Source: Strigops habroptila
Taxonomy: Eukaryota > Chordata > Aves > Psittaciformes > Psittacidae
DNA length: 64,000 nucleotides
Assembly (NCBI RefSeq): GCF_004027225.2
Contig: NC_044283.2
Location: 33,982,207-34,046,206 of the forward strand
Reading direction: 5' to 3'
The notes beneath the pieces were generated by a model that was not told where the DNA came from, made no database searches, and was given only the letters and a program-made list of their open reading frames with translations. The first letter of the stretch is position 1, and each line of letters starts with the position of its first letter. Below, in pieces: positions 10,201 through 22,700 of this stretch. Made by a program: the position numbers and the translations under genes.

Positions 10201-13200
10201 AGGAAATCTAGAAGAAAATGCTTACTATCACTGACTCAGGAAATACAGGGATACCTTAATACCTGAGGTCAAGAGGTTGCTGGGTTTGTCACACTTGTTC
10301 TTGTGATGCTGGTGTTAGGAGGTCACTTGGTGAACCAGTTGCTTCTTGTAAGTACTTGCCGATCAGTCCAGTCTCAGTGTTAAGGGTTATCCTTTTTTAA
10401 AATGTCCTTCTGAATTTTAACACTATCAGGTGTGATGCAATGTGGCTTACTGGGCCTGACCCAGGTTGCCTTCTGCTGGACTTGAGGTGACAGAACTGTG
10501 AGTAAGAAACTCATTCTTGCAGAGTCTCAGCTGAGTACTTGGAGCATGTGTTAACTTGATGTAGCATACTGGGCTATCTGAAAAGTAGCCTTTTCCTAGG
10601 AGGGGTAGAATGAGTAAGTTTGCAGGGTCTATTCCAGCTGTTAATGCCACAAGAAAGCTGCTGGTTTGTAGTAATTTGCTTCTATAGGGTGATTTTCATC
10701 TAAACTGTACTTGGATTGAGGTTAAATTACAGTAATGCCATGATGTACTTGCAAATCGGAGTCGTGGGGATGGAATTCTAGTGGAAAGTAATTTTGGCTG
10801 CAAGATAGGTGTTTGTAAGCATCTTCTGTGGTGTCCGAAGGTGAGAAGCCAGTAAGACTGACATGTCAATGTGTATATAGGTATGGATCAAAGGAAACTT
10901 AAATCGGTCATTGTCTCAAAGGTTTTAGTGGAAAGTATTGGTTTTCCTTAATTTACAGGGTTACCAAGTGCTGTTGGACAACTGTAGTTGCACAAAAGGC
11001 ATTGAGCAGGTTTTTGTCATGTGGTTCAGCTCCTGAACTTGAATAAACTCCAGTGACCTTACTGGTGCGCGGTCACATTACTTGTTGGACATCATTAAGA
11101 GGCAAGGATCCAGGTGTTGTTCCGTTTGACTGCAAGAGGATTGCAGCCAAATGTCTGAAGACAGGGCTGTGACTTTTTTTTTTGTAGTTGGGCACAGAGC
11201 CTTGACACATCAGTATTGTATATAGTGCTGCAGCAAGGCTCTTACCTTCAGTTGCAGCTTATGAAGTAAATCGTCATGGCCCAGCTTGTAGGCTGCTTCC
11301 CTCTAGTCCTGCCTTGTACCAAGTGCAGGAACAAAAACTGAACCAGCAGAGGCAATCTGAACCACTATGTGATGCCCTGTGGTTACTCAGAGCCGGACTG
11401 GGGAGCCTAAGGGGGGTTGGAGGTGGGGAGGGTGGTGAATATTAAGGACCTGCTTGTTCCTCTCTGTGCATGGGATACATTCCTCACTAACAGCTTTTTA
11501 GCTCCTCCCTCTTTAGTGTTGCTGGAAAGTGGATTTGTCAGTTACTGTTTTTAAAAGGAGGGTTTATGTCTCCAAAGCCTGGCTGGGTGATCTAGGTGAT
11601 TCTGGGTAAGATATTTAGGTATTTTAATTGGGGGTGGGGGGGTGGAGAAGCAGCGGGGAGTTGGAAGGTGGGTGGAGGAGGATCGTGATGGTGACAGCAG
11701 AAGAGTAGTGGATTAGACAGTTCAATATTAGTAGGTTTGTTCAGGAAAGTCCTTTGTGGCTAAGGAGAGACTGTCACATTACAAATGACATGACAGGCTA
11801 CACCACAGGAGACATCTTGCTGTTGCATTAATGTTATATAAGCTTTAAACTGAGGATTCTCCTTGAGATCTCAATTACGTATGCTCCTTTGCTGTAGCTT
11901 GAGGGTAGTTTTGGTTTCCCTCTTTCCCTCCTGTGGTTACAGTTTGGTTCTGTTACAGGCGGTTGCAAGACCTCATTCAAGTTACTGCCTTGACTGCAGG
12001 ACGGGGGGAAATCCTGGGAGGACTTGCATGTGGTGTTTGGAGTTGCGTGTTTAAGGGGTAGTATTACAACAATCCATCTCTTTCCTGAGCTGTGCTGTCT
12101 TGTTTTCTTCTGGGAGCTAATGGTTACTTAGTCATCTAGACAAGAGTTGGTCTAGCTGAAAACTAGCATCAGAACTCACCCAGGAAAATGGTGTTTGACA
12201 GACCACCTCCTCAGTGTGAGTGCACAACCAGATGAGTGCCTGGCAGCACAAAGAGGATTGTGGGAACATGTATCTGGGACAGGCTGGGCTGATTTGAATT
12301 TAAGCAGATTATAGAGGTACTCTGAGATTAGGATTATGTATTTTATTTGGACAAAAGGATTTCTCTTGTTAATAGCTGAAGCTATTTGTTTCTACCCTCT
12401 TTTATGCTCAATAAAGGAGCTAGAATATGATTCCATACTTCCTCTTTCAAAGGATGAGTGGAGAAAGACTTAAGTAAAACAGATCCGTGGGAGCTCTGCA
12501 GCATAACCTGTAACAGTAAGAAAACAACAATCTGCAATGGCAAGTAGCTGTCAGGATAGCTCAAAGGTATATGGGTCAACTTGTTTTGTAGCTGTCTCCT
12601 GCCTTCAAGAGGCTGTGGAAATAACACAGCCAAATCTTTTACTTCATGTGGTGGACCTGCCTTTATAACAGATCACTGTCATGCTGGTGTGCTGTTCATC
12701 TAAATATCAGGATTGAGAGGAAGAAAAGCCATTGGTTCTTGGGGTTGTTTTTCTTTGCAATACAGAGGGTGACGACTGCTCTCCCGTTCTCTTCTGTTGC
12801 ACTCGAACGATGTCTGGCTATGGGTAGACAATAGGCAGGCTGCTGCCTGCTGTAAATAGCCCATTGTATGCTGAGAGTAGGAGCAGCAAAGAACGGCGGA
12901 GTCCTGCCAACTTGGGTCACTGCCTTGAGATACTGGCAGTGCTGTAAGGAATGAGTCTTGGGTGCTGTGGGGGGTGTGTGTATGTGTGTGAGCAAAGAGC
13001 TGGCTTTGCGTGAGATGTACAGAGCTCCTTAACCAAACTGATGTGATGAGTTCAGATGGATGCTTTCATGGGCTGGATTTCAGGAACTGTTTCTGTGGTG
13101 GTGGCCAGGACAGGTAGCTATCTCTGAAGCAGTTTTCCCCTGTTATGAAACCCACTTTCTCACACCTGTCTTTTTCTGTATTTTTTCTGAACTAGAAGGC

Positions 13201-14302
13201 AAAGCAAGGTCTACTGGTTGCACTGAGGAAAAAAATGCTTTTGACCTCAAACATTGTCCCTTCTGCTCAAAGTTTTTTGCTATGTGTATCAACCTAAGTA
13301 TCACAGGCTGGTACTGCTCTTACTGGGGATCTTCTTCGTTGGGTTCTACAGCTGTGACTTCCAACCACTTGCTATGCCCTTTTTTGCACTGGGGCTGAGT
13401 TTGAGTGTCTGATCCTTGTGGTCCAGATCCCATCTGGATGAGAAGCAATTGCAGGACCTGGGTTCGTGAAGAGACCATGGCTCTTCTGCTTGCCCTGAGT
13501 GAGCAGGCTTTGCTGGGCTTTTCCTTGGGGAAAAGAACTGAAAGCCAGATCCTTGCTTCACTGGGAAGATCTTTGTATTTCAATCTAAAGGGTCTAAACT
13601 GCTCTTCTTGGTGTCGGTAAAGATCCTGGATGTCTGATGCAATTAGAGTATGAGCCAAGTAACCACTGAGATGGATCAAAGAAGACTGGGAGGCATCAAA
13701 GCCCCCTTTCTTGATGGGGCACATTTGGATCCATATGTTAAGAGCGCAGATAAATTCACCCTGTTGCATCTGCCTTTGTCTTAAGTAAAGAAAACAAGAG
13801 TTGATATGACTTAGCAGATAGTGCTAAAGCTAGGAATTGCTTAGTCTTGCAGAAAACTGTCCTAATCTAGTTTTTTTGTGCTGATGAGGCAGAAAGTGTA
13901 ATAAAAAGTCATCCCTCAATATAAACCTAAGCAGTAAAATGTATCATTACATAACTGATAACTTGCGGTGTACCTGCTCAAGAAAGGTTTGTGATACAGG
14001 CTGCTCTACAAACAAGTGGTCAAGGAAATGAAAAGTAGTGGTGTGCAGCTGAAACTGTAGCAGTGCCTTGACTACAATGGGACTGTTCTGTGAATGAAAT
14101 GGTCATGTTTATTTCAGTTCTTGTTAGCTGCGATGGCACCACAGCCTTTTGAAAGAGTAACATTGCATTCCTAAATCAATAGTCTGTGTGCAGGACATGT
14201 CATGACCAACGCAGAGAGGAAAGCAAGTATCTGGTTTTTTAAAAGTCAAAGGTGCTTATTGTGGGGCTTGAGGAGGATTGCTCTTAACCCTTACATACGT
14301 TT

Positions 14303-14647
14303 ATAGAATCATAGAATCATAGAATCGTAAGGGTTGGAAAGGACCTTAAGATCATCTAGTTCCAACCCCCCTGCCATGGGCAGGGACACCTTGCTCTAAA
14401 CCACGTGGCTCAAGGCTCTGTCCAACCTGGCCTTGAACACCGCTGGGGATGGAGCATCCACAACCTCCCTGGGCAACCCATTCCAGTGCTTCACCACCCT
14501 CACTGTAAAGAACTTCTTCCTTATATCTAGTCTAAACTTCCCTTGTTTAAGTTTGAACCCATTACCCCTTGTCCTACCACTACAGTCCCTAAGGAAGAGT
14601 CCCTCCCCAGCATCCTTGTAGAAGCCCCCTTTTTTTCCTAGTTTCAT
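14303..14647 (-). mobile_element. CR1 LINE 3' end, minus strand
   Basis: The plus strand opens with three copies of the atagaatc-type octamer (14303-14327), then the reverse complement of the CR1 3' end and the end of its reverse-transcriptase ORF. The minus frame stays open for 84 codons and includes the CR1 ORF2 C-terminal motif [12 protein letters not shown] followed by FKARLD. It is 5' truncated, so it is not mobile. The intact frame suggests a fairly young insertion. Confidence 0.93.
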
Positions 14648-15226
14648 AACATGGTGTCTATGATGTACACAGAATTAACCTATAAGCCAAGACTTCCTTG
14701 TTTTAATTACTCTTTATTCTTACTGTTCATCTGTGTATATTAAAACTTAAGAGGTAGTTTTCATACCTGCAATGCTAATAAGTGTGATTTGATGTATAAG
14801 AAGCAACAGCATGGTAATAATAAAGTCAGTAACTGATTTATTTTTTTTATGCTGGGGAAGACAAGGGTGTTCCTAGTTAATATAGTCAGTTCTTCTCTAC
14901 CTTCCATTACTACAACCTGATGTGTTGTGGATTTTGAGTATAGTCTGCTGCGTATCACAGTGTAAATAACCAAAGGGCACTTCTGTAGTAGCTGTGCACT
15001 ACATATCTAGGTGATACAGCCCCGCACCCTAAAGCTATGCCGTAAAAGAAAAGTGAGGAGGGAGAGAGAGGGCAGTGCCTGCAGGCTGGGAAGCCTCCAA
15101 TGGGCCTGGGACCCTTCCAGAGGTGGAACTTGATTCCATCCTGACGCTGCCCCCATCCATGACCTTACTTCAGCCTGTCCTTCTGCTAACGTTGTGAAAC
15201 CATGGGCCCTTTGAACTAACTTTATG

Positions 15227-15230
<4 letters not shown>

Positions 15231-15260
<30 letters not shown>
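15231..15260. repeat. Thirty-base T run
   Basis: An uninterrupted homopolymer of 30 T in ACSL1 intron 1. No recognisable retroposon body is joined to it on the minus-strand side. Confidence 0.95.
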
Positions 15261-15265
<5 letters not shown>

Positions 15266-15639
15266 CTCTAGCAAATCCTTGTCCAAATACTGGTTAGACT
15301 TTTTGTGAACTAGACAACTCTTCTGTTGACTGGCTGAATAACTGATTGCAGCAGTAAAGATTGTAAACTAGAGATTTTCCTGTAGCAATCTGAAATCTTA
15401 ACCTGGTATGGTTGGCTTTAAAACTATTAAGCACAGAAGTCTGCCTGTTTGGATTGCAGCGTCTCCTACGCTGCCATCCTGCAGCAGTGTATTGTTATAT
15501 GGTATGTTCTAGCTATTTAAACACTTATTTTGATGTTCTGTAGGACCTTTGTTTAATTTTATCGTCCGTAGGAAATGGCTGGACCTAAATCAGCTAAGCA
15601 ACTACCTCTTGCTCTTCAATCAAGCAGGAAAGCGTTGCT

Positions 15640-15835
15640 CCCCCCACCCCACCGTGACAGCAGCCTTTGCCAGCCTTCCCTGCGTGGCCGGAGGCTGGGC
15701 TGGTGACAGGGGCTGTGAGCAGTGCTGCCAGCCGGGAGGGCAGGCGGGCGCCCTTCGGCAGGCGGTGGGTGCCTGCGTGCGGGTTGCCATTGGTCCCGAG
15801 CAGGCTGGCTGCCTGCTGCTTACCTCTCACCTACT
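15640..15835 (+). promoter_or_regulatory. GC-rich islet in ACSL1 intron 1, possible alternative promoter
   Basis: About 200 bp with raised GC and CpG content in an AT-rich intron, about 1 kb upstream of the first coding exon. It includes an inverted CCAAT box (ccattggt) near 15787-15794. Mammalian ACSL1 is known to use several alternative first exons. This being one here is an inference from composition only. Confidence 0.3.
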
Positions 15836-16744
15836 GGGCAGTAGATGGTGGGTTTGACATGTGATGATCGTCCCGGGAGACCTTGGCTGTAGAGGAGTGC
15901 ACCAGCTGAGCTGACGGCAATCCTCTTCTGTTTTTTTTCCTCCTCTGTGGCTGGTTCTTGCTCTGGAATATCCATGTCAGAAAGCACTGGCAGGGAGCAG
16001 TCTCTGTCAGCTCTGCCGTCTATGTGAACATGACAAATCAGATGTGCTTCCTGTGCTTGATTATATTGCGGTGTGCTGCTGCCTTGGGCCTCCTTAGATG
16101 CTGCTTTAGCATGCCTCATGACCAAAGATAATTTGCTGGCATGGTGCTGGGAGAAATAGGAAGCTTGCTAGCACAGAGGAGCTATGGGAGGATGTTGGCT
16201 TTGAAAGCAGCTTTCTGTGCATGACTGAAGGGAGAGTAAAAAGTTTATTTTACTGGATTTAAGAGATGAAAAATCCTGCTCCTGCTATGCTACTATGGGA
16301 TTAGGATGCTCTCTGTTATGTTAATGCAGGCAAGTTAACATTTTACAGCCCTGCCCTCCCTCTCCCAGACTTCCCTGTTTGACACTGTTTAAGCAGTCTC
16401 CTAGTACAGCTATTCTACAAATAACTAGTTTGCATTTGTGAAATGCTGTCCTTTAACAAAACAATTGCCTTTTTCTATTTTGAAATGCAGTGTGTCTGTT
16501 AAAAGCAGTATTAAACCCCTGAAGAAATTGCCTCCTGTCAGCCCCACCTGTTTTTCTGGAATATGAACCACTAATTGCTTGCTTATTTAATTGCAGTTCA
16601 GCAATCTAAAGATATTGCCTGCCGAGTGGCAGATAATTTTGATAGTGGGAAGCCAGTAGGACAAAGCATACATCACTCTCCCACAACAACAGTGAACTGA
16701 AAGGGGATTTCAAATCTTTGTGTAACTTTCTTTCATATCACCAG

Positions 16745-19700
16745 ATTCCAGCATTGGGACAACTGCACTGAACTGCAATGCAAGCACATGAGTTGTTTAG
16801 ACACCTACGAATGCCAGAACTTGGGGACGTCAGGCAGTATGTGCGCACCCTTCCGACAAACACACTTATGGGCTTCGGTGCTTTCGCAGCTCTCACGACC
16901 TACTGGTATGCAACAAGACCGAAAGCACTAAAACCACCATGTGATTTAGCAATGCAATCTGTGGAAGTGGAGGTAAGTGTCACTTGGTGGATGCTGTTGT
17001 TCACTGAATTTTGAAGCCTAAAGGCAGCACTGGGAGAGACCAAAGACTGATTTATAGATTAATGTTTCTAAACTTGTAGTGTGTGGGGAATATATTTCAG
17101 GGCATGTTTGGTTTTGGGGTTTGTTATTTGAAATATGGCTTGAACTCAGTTTTTTGGCTTTCTGAATTTGAAAACTAGTTTGAGGGTTGAGGTTGTAGTA
17201 GTAACTAGCATGGGAGAAAACGATTTTGTGCTGTGAAAACAGAGCTGCTGATCTGACTGGTTGCAGGAAACTCATGCATGTTAAAATCAGTACAGTGTAG
17301 TTTTCAACTTCTGGGCATGTGTTTAGGTGATGACCTATTAAATTAGGTCTTGGGGTCAGAGTATATTGATTAGGCTAATACTTTTCTGTTATATTTAGAT
17401 TATAATAGCTGTCAGATGAGACTTTATATTGGGTTACAAGTATGAAGAGGGTACTAATTGTCCTCAAATGATCTGTGGAAGCGTATTAGTCCTGCAAATT
17501 GATCCCAGCTATAGAGTAAGTTGAAATTAAAGCAACCATCTGCTAAGTTCTGGATGTGCTAGCTTAGCTGTTGTCTCATGCTTTTTAGAGGCAGACAGAG
17601 TTGCTGTTAGGTGGTGAGGTTTTTTAATAGTGAAGCAAAATGTGGGAACAGTCTGACTAGGAGGAACTGCTGCTTAGAAGCAAGTACAGACAACTGATTA
17701 CATCGATGGGGTTCCCTGAGCAGCAGTCATATCAATTCCCCTATTAACTATAGAGTCAAGATTTTGCCACTTATTCTTTCAAGAGTGCGTCTGTATTTCT
17801 TCAGGTTAGGCAATGCCTTTCTTCCTTTTGAAGGAAGGAGACAGCTTTGAAAGGTTGTGATCTTCAAGGGAGGTGATTTACAAAATGTAGGATTGTAAGG
17901 CTGACTATTTCTTGCATTACTCTTGATAGTCAAAAGCTACCATCATAGATTTTCTTAATACTTGCAACTGAACTCTCCCTTTATAGCACACTCTTCTGTG
18001 TGGATAGAGTGCACCTGGTTGTCCTCTATAGAATGCAATTAACATGACTTTGTCCTTAAGAGTAGATGTGACCACAGACTCATGTAAACAAATATGGCAA
18101 AGCAGTTTGGAATTTAGAGTAGGTAAACTTTAATCAACTTCAGCAAAGCGAACTCCTCAAAATCAGGCACTTTCTTTGCAATGTTTCATGATATTGAGGT
18201 TGAAGAATGAAGCATTAGTTGGCCCCTCCATTCAAAATTTTAGTTAGTACCATTTATTTCCTATTCTTCCCTGTATGGCATGCAGTAAGCTTACTATAAC
18301 ATATCATGCTACTATAGCAAGTAATGATCTGATATTAGAAGTACACAAAGGGGAAAGTAAAACATGATCTGGTAGTGTGATAATTGCCCAAAATGCCTCT
18401 TTTCAAGGAACATGTGTATAGTAAGGATTCAGAAGTTAGCTCTTGCTTCTCTTGGTGAGCTTTCCCAATCCTGGCAGCAGCCACTTAGTGGGTGGAATAG
18501 TCTTGTGGAGCTGCATGTGTTGGTAGTTGGAATAAACTAGCATTGAGAGTTTTTTCCAGCTGTGGAGGACCTCACTAGTCAGTGTGGCCTTCAGCAGACT
18601 TGGGGGTTGTATATTGCATTGGAAGATGGTAAAACTGTGGCTCTTAACTGGCCATAAACCTAATGACAGATGCTTATTTGCTTGAGAATCTTGGCAGCCT
18701 TCTCAGTTCAGTGCCTTTACCTCTTCAGCACTGCTGGATTCTGTAATTGAAATCATTGTTTGGTAGTATAAGACTTCACTGAACTGCTTAACACATCATT
18801 GATCCATATTGTACTAATTACCATCAGCTCTCTGATCAGAGCAAGATAGGTGTAACAGCATTATTTTTCATTTTCTCTTCAGAAAATACATTTTAATAGG
18901 AAGACTGAACAGTAGTGAAACTTAAGTGAGAACCAGTTGAGTGTGTTAGCATGTCTTGGTGATAAAGAGCTACACTTTGAGAACATGTTGAAATGAGCAA
19001 GATCTATCCAGTTTTGTCTATTGACAGTTCCGATACAGCCTTTAATGTTGTAAATTGTACCGAACTAATCAAATGAAAATGTATGTTTTGAAGAAAGATT
19101 CAAGTGTCTGTTAGAATTAGTACTGCTATAACAGTAACAAGGATGTAGCATAGTGCTTGGTATTCAGTTTCTCATTACATTTTGCTTAGAATTTCACTTT
19201 GCTTACTCCATTCTCTTATACATGTGTTAAGACGGATTCTCTTCCATTGAAGAAAAAAACCAAATACTGCTCTCAAATTCTGTCTTAATGTTGTTTTTTC
19301 TGGCTAAGCAATACAATATTAAAATGTCTAAGGAGTAAGCAATGTGGTCCAAAAAAAAGATATGGCAGGAGGCAATTCCTTTTCTCTACTGTTTTAATAT
19401 CTAATCTACCTGTTCATTAATGGTAACAATTTTGAACTATAAACAGGGTTATGCGTAATACTTACTTGTGATGTATTTCCTTGGCCCAGCAAAGTTTAAA
19501 TGAAATCGGTGGCTGGAGTAGGGTTTCTAAGTGTTCTGATAATAGATCTTAATAACTTTCTGTGGGAGGAAAATGATCCTATTCACTGCTGTTCCAGGTC
19601 AGTTCCCACCTCTGGAAAGTTTAGATTTAGTAGGCTGGCACCCGGTGACCCATTTTAACCATCACTGAATGAGCATGAGGATTACGCACTTAGTTGAATA

Positions 19701-22700
19701 TTGATACAAAGAGTTACTGAAAGATCAGCTCTTCTAGAGTAGATGCCACAATTAATGGAGTACAGTCTTTAAGGTGTCCATGCTACGGCTACATTTCATT
19801 GAAGGAAACCCCCTTGTCTTCAACCTCATCTCTCTTCAGTGGAACTTCAGAGGTATAGGTGAAAATCTTTCAGGATCCACTTGAATCCCTTCCCTGTAGG
19901 AAGGGAGACAAGATTAATGACGAGTTATTCTAAATAAAGTCTGACTAGTGCAAGACTGCATTGCTGAGGCTTATGCTATACTCGGTCATGCACTATATTA
20001 AGAATTTCAGTGCTACAGTAATGGTAGAAATAGGGCATTAGTCCTGCTTTTGCAAGCTTGTGCACCCTTAATGTCTGTAGTTGTAGGCATATCTGCTTGT
20101 GGATTGCTTTTTCCTCTGGTGGCTGGTAGCTGAGTAACTTTGGCTGTTAATTTGAGTGCATGTGTATGGCTGTCAAATCATAGATATTGCTTTAAACACC
20201 CAAGTACTTCTATTTGGCTCAATTTCAGCTAACGCCTGTAGAAGGAAGGAATGTAAACAAACACTAGTATGTCAGTATTTTCTAGTATTAAGAGTTTGCA
20301 TTTGTGACTCTGGCTTTTTTTTTTCTTCCTTTAAGACATTCAGAAATGAGGAGAAGTATTCAACTCATGGAAACTTTTAAACCTAATTATGTTCTCCTGA
20401 TACATTACCAGAATCTAGCTTTCCTTGTCTTTCGGGAATCACTTGATTAGACATGTGCTTGTCTCCATGCGAAGTGATCGACTTTAGCTGTTGCATGCTT
20501 CTCTGGGCATTGGCATGCTTAAAACTATAATGGCTGTCTTGGAAACTCTAGTTTATATTTCTTGCTGCTCAGAATATGCATGTTGGTGACCTAAGCACCA
20601 CTTGCTAGTATACTTTCTCTCTCAGGAAAATGAAAATTCGGTCTCTTGCCTCTCAGGCATGGTGGAGCCAACAGTATGTTTTGACATAACTGCTAATCCT
20701 AAGCAGCCTGTGTCAACAAGAAGCAAACCCTTGGCTTGAACAAAGGAGTGGCAAGCACTGCATTACGCATAGTGTTTTGCGAAAACAAGTTAGACTTGTT
20801 TTAGTGTTGGGTTTTTTTTTTTCTCTGTGCCTTTAATGTACTAGCTCCTTTCTGTGGACATGGGCAATATGACGTCTTCTGCAGATGAACCTGTGTTTAT
20901 CTAGTTTATACATGAACAGATGCACTCTGGTTTTCTAGGGTACTTTGAAAACAGGAAAATAAACTAATGGCCAGGAAAAGCCTATTGCATGTGAACAGGT
21001 TTTTGAGGTTGTAGATGATGAACAACTCAGGCACAGATTTACTTAGTTCATGATTTGACTTTTGTAAAAGAGCCAGGAGTTGACAACAACCACTGATAGA
21101 GAATCTTATGCAATGTTAACCCAAGACCCTCTGTTTAATCAGCTAGGTTGTTCCTGCTAAGAACTCTTTTGTAGGTATCTGTCATCATAGCAGGACTAAT
21201 AAATGTGGCCCAACAGTACTTGCATAACTGCAATTTGTGAAACATGATTGGTATAAAATGAGATGATTTAATCAGTCACTCTAAAAAAGGCTTGCTAAAC
21301 CTATGAACTGCTCTGTTCTTGTATTGACTTCCAATTGTAGCCTGTGTGAAATGCTCGCCTGCTGAAAGATGGTGATTTTAATCCTCAAGATGGTATTGTT
21401 TTGACTGCCTCTAACAAGATCAGGAGGAAGCCTTTTTTGCAAGATGGAACTTTAAATTGGATTAAAGGACTTAATTTTTATCTGGTATAGAGTATTTTTC
21501 ACTTATGAGAACACTTGTTCAGGGTGTTGTTGTCCACCCTTAAAACCATTTAGGCTTTGAAACCACAGTTTGAAGTGTGATTATGTTTTGTAATCTTAAT
21601 CAGAAAAGTAGATTAGGATCTCGGCATTAATACTGTATCTAGAGAGCTGAGGCTGGAGTGATTTAGAAAGCTTGATGGAATTAATCATGAGAGATGCTGC
21701 AATAATAAAGCGTTCCTTAAGAAAAGCCCTGTAAGGACGGTCAAAAGGCATTCTGTCACTCATTTGTTCTGTGCTGTTATAGGTAGCTGAGGAGTAAGAT
21801 TTTGCCTGACAGGTTTTTAGTAATGCAGGGAACAGTCTGACTCTAAACAAAGTCCTGGGAAACCCTGCCAATCTCTCCACTGGCGGTGAAAAGAACTGAA
21901 GTTCTCTGAAGCAGAATTTGCCAAGGCTCATAACAGTTTAATGGATGAGGTGTTTTTATTCCTTCAGGAAATTCCTGTTCATTCATAACAAACAAGTGTG
22001 TCTAACCTTCCTAATTGGTTTCCTTAGGGTGGTGAACATGCTCGAAGGTCCTCTCTTCTTAGCAGCAATGAACTGTTAGTTTACTACTATGATGATGTGA
22101 GAACAGTTTATGATATCTTCCAAAGGGGTGTGCAAGTATCAAGTAAGTCTAAAGCTAAAGATACTTTTTTCAACAATATGTCAAGAACTAAAGGTCTGGG
22201 CTCATTCAAAATGCAGTTGGGGATAGGGGATGTCTATCGAGCAATATGATAAATGTATTGGACGTGAGCTTTTTTGAAGGCAAATATAACTGACTTCTTA
22301 TGAAGCAGAGATGCATGAATAAAGTCAGTGCTTTGTTCCTTTAGCCTAAACTAACCTTGTTGCCACTATGTCCCTCCCCAGCTTCCCTCCTTGACACCCC
22401 CCCCCACCATCCCACTCCCCCCCAGAAAAGAACCAACCAACTGGGTTTGTCTTTGAAGGTGTCTGCAAAGAATCTAGAGGCTTAACACCAAGCGTGTAGT
22501 TAGTGTGGTGTCAGGACAGAGGAGTTGGGTTAAATTTTGAGTAACTTCTGATTATCTTTTTTAGATAACGGTCCATGTCTAGGTGTTAGAAAACCAAATC
22601 AGCCATATGAGTGGATCTCCTATAAAGAGGTAAGCAGTATCTCTAATCCAGTGCTAGACCTGCTTTTGCTTGCTAAGACCATTGATACAACATCCAGTAA

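Larger units (their letters stand above)
7291..16744 (+). other. ACSL1 intron 1
   Basis: A 9.45 kb intron bounded by gtgagc and a tttcatatcaccag acceptor. It holds T runs (18 T at 8019-8036, 30 T at 15231-15260), a G-rich run near 11630-11675, a minus-strand CR1 copy at 14303-14647 and a GC-rich islet at 15640-15835. No coding exon was recognised. Several open frames on both strands, including 13320-13769 minus, look like chance. Confidence 0.7.

Noticed and set aside
10261-10280. Possible nuclear receptor half-site pair (aggtca, aggttg) in ACSL1 intron 1
   Set aside because: The spacing is two bases and the second half-site matches at only four of six, so it is not a convincing DR1 PPAR element.
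13320-13769. 149-codon minus-strand open frame in ACSL1 intron 1
   Set aside because: A few frames of this length are expected by chance in 64 kb. No recognisable domain, no splice context and no repeat-protein motif.
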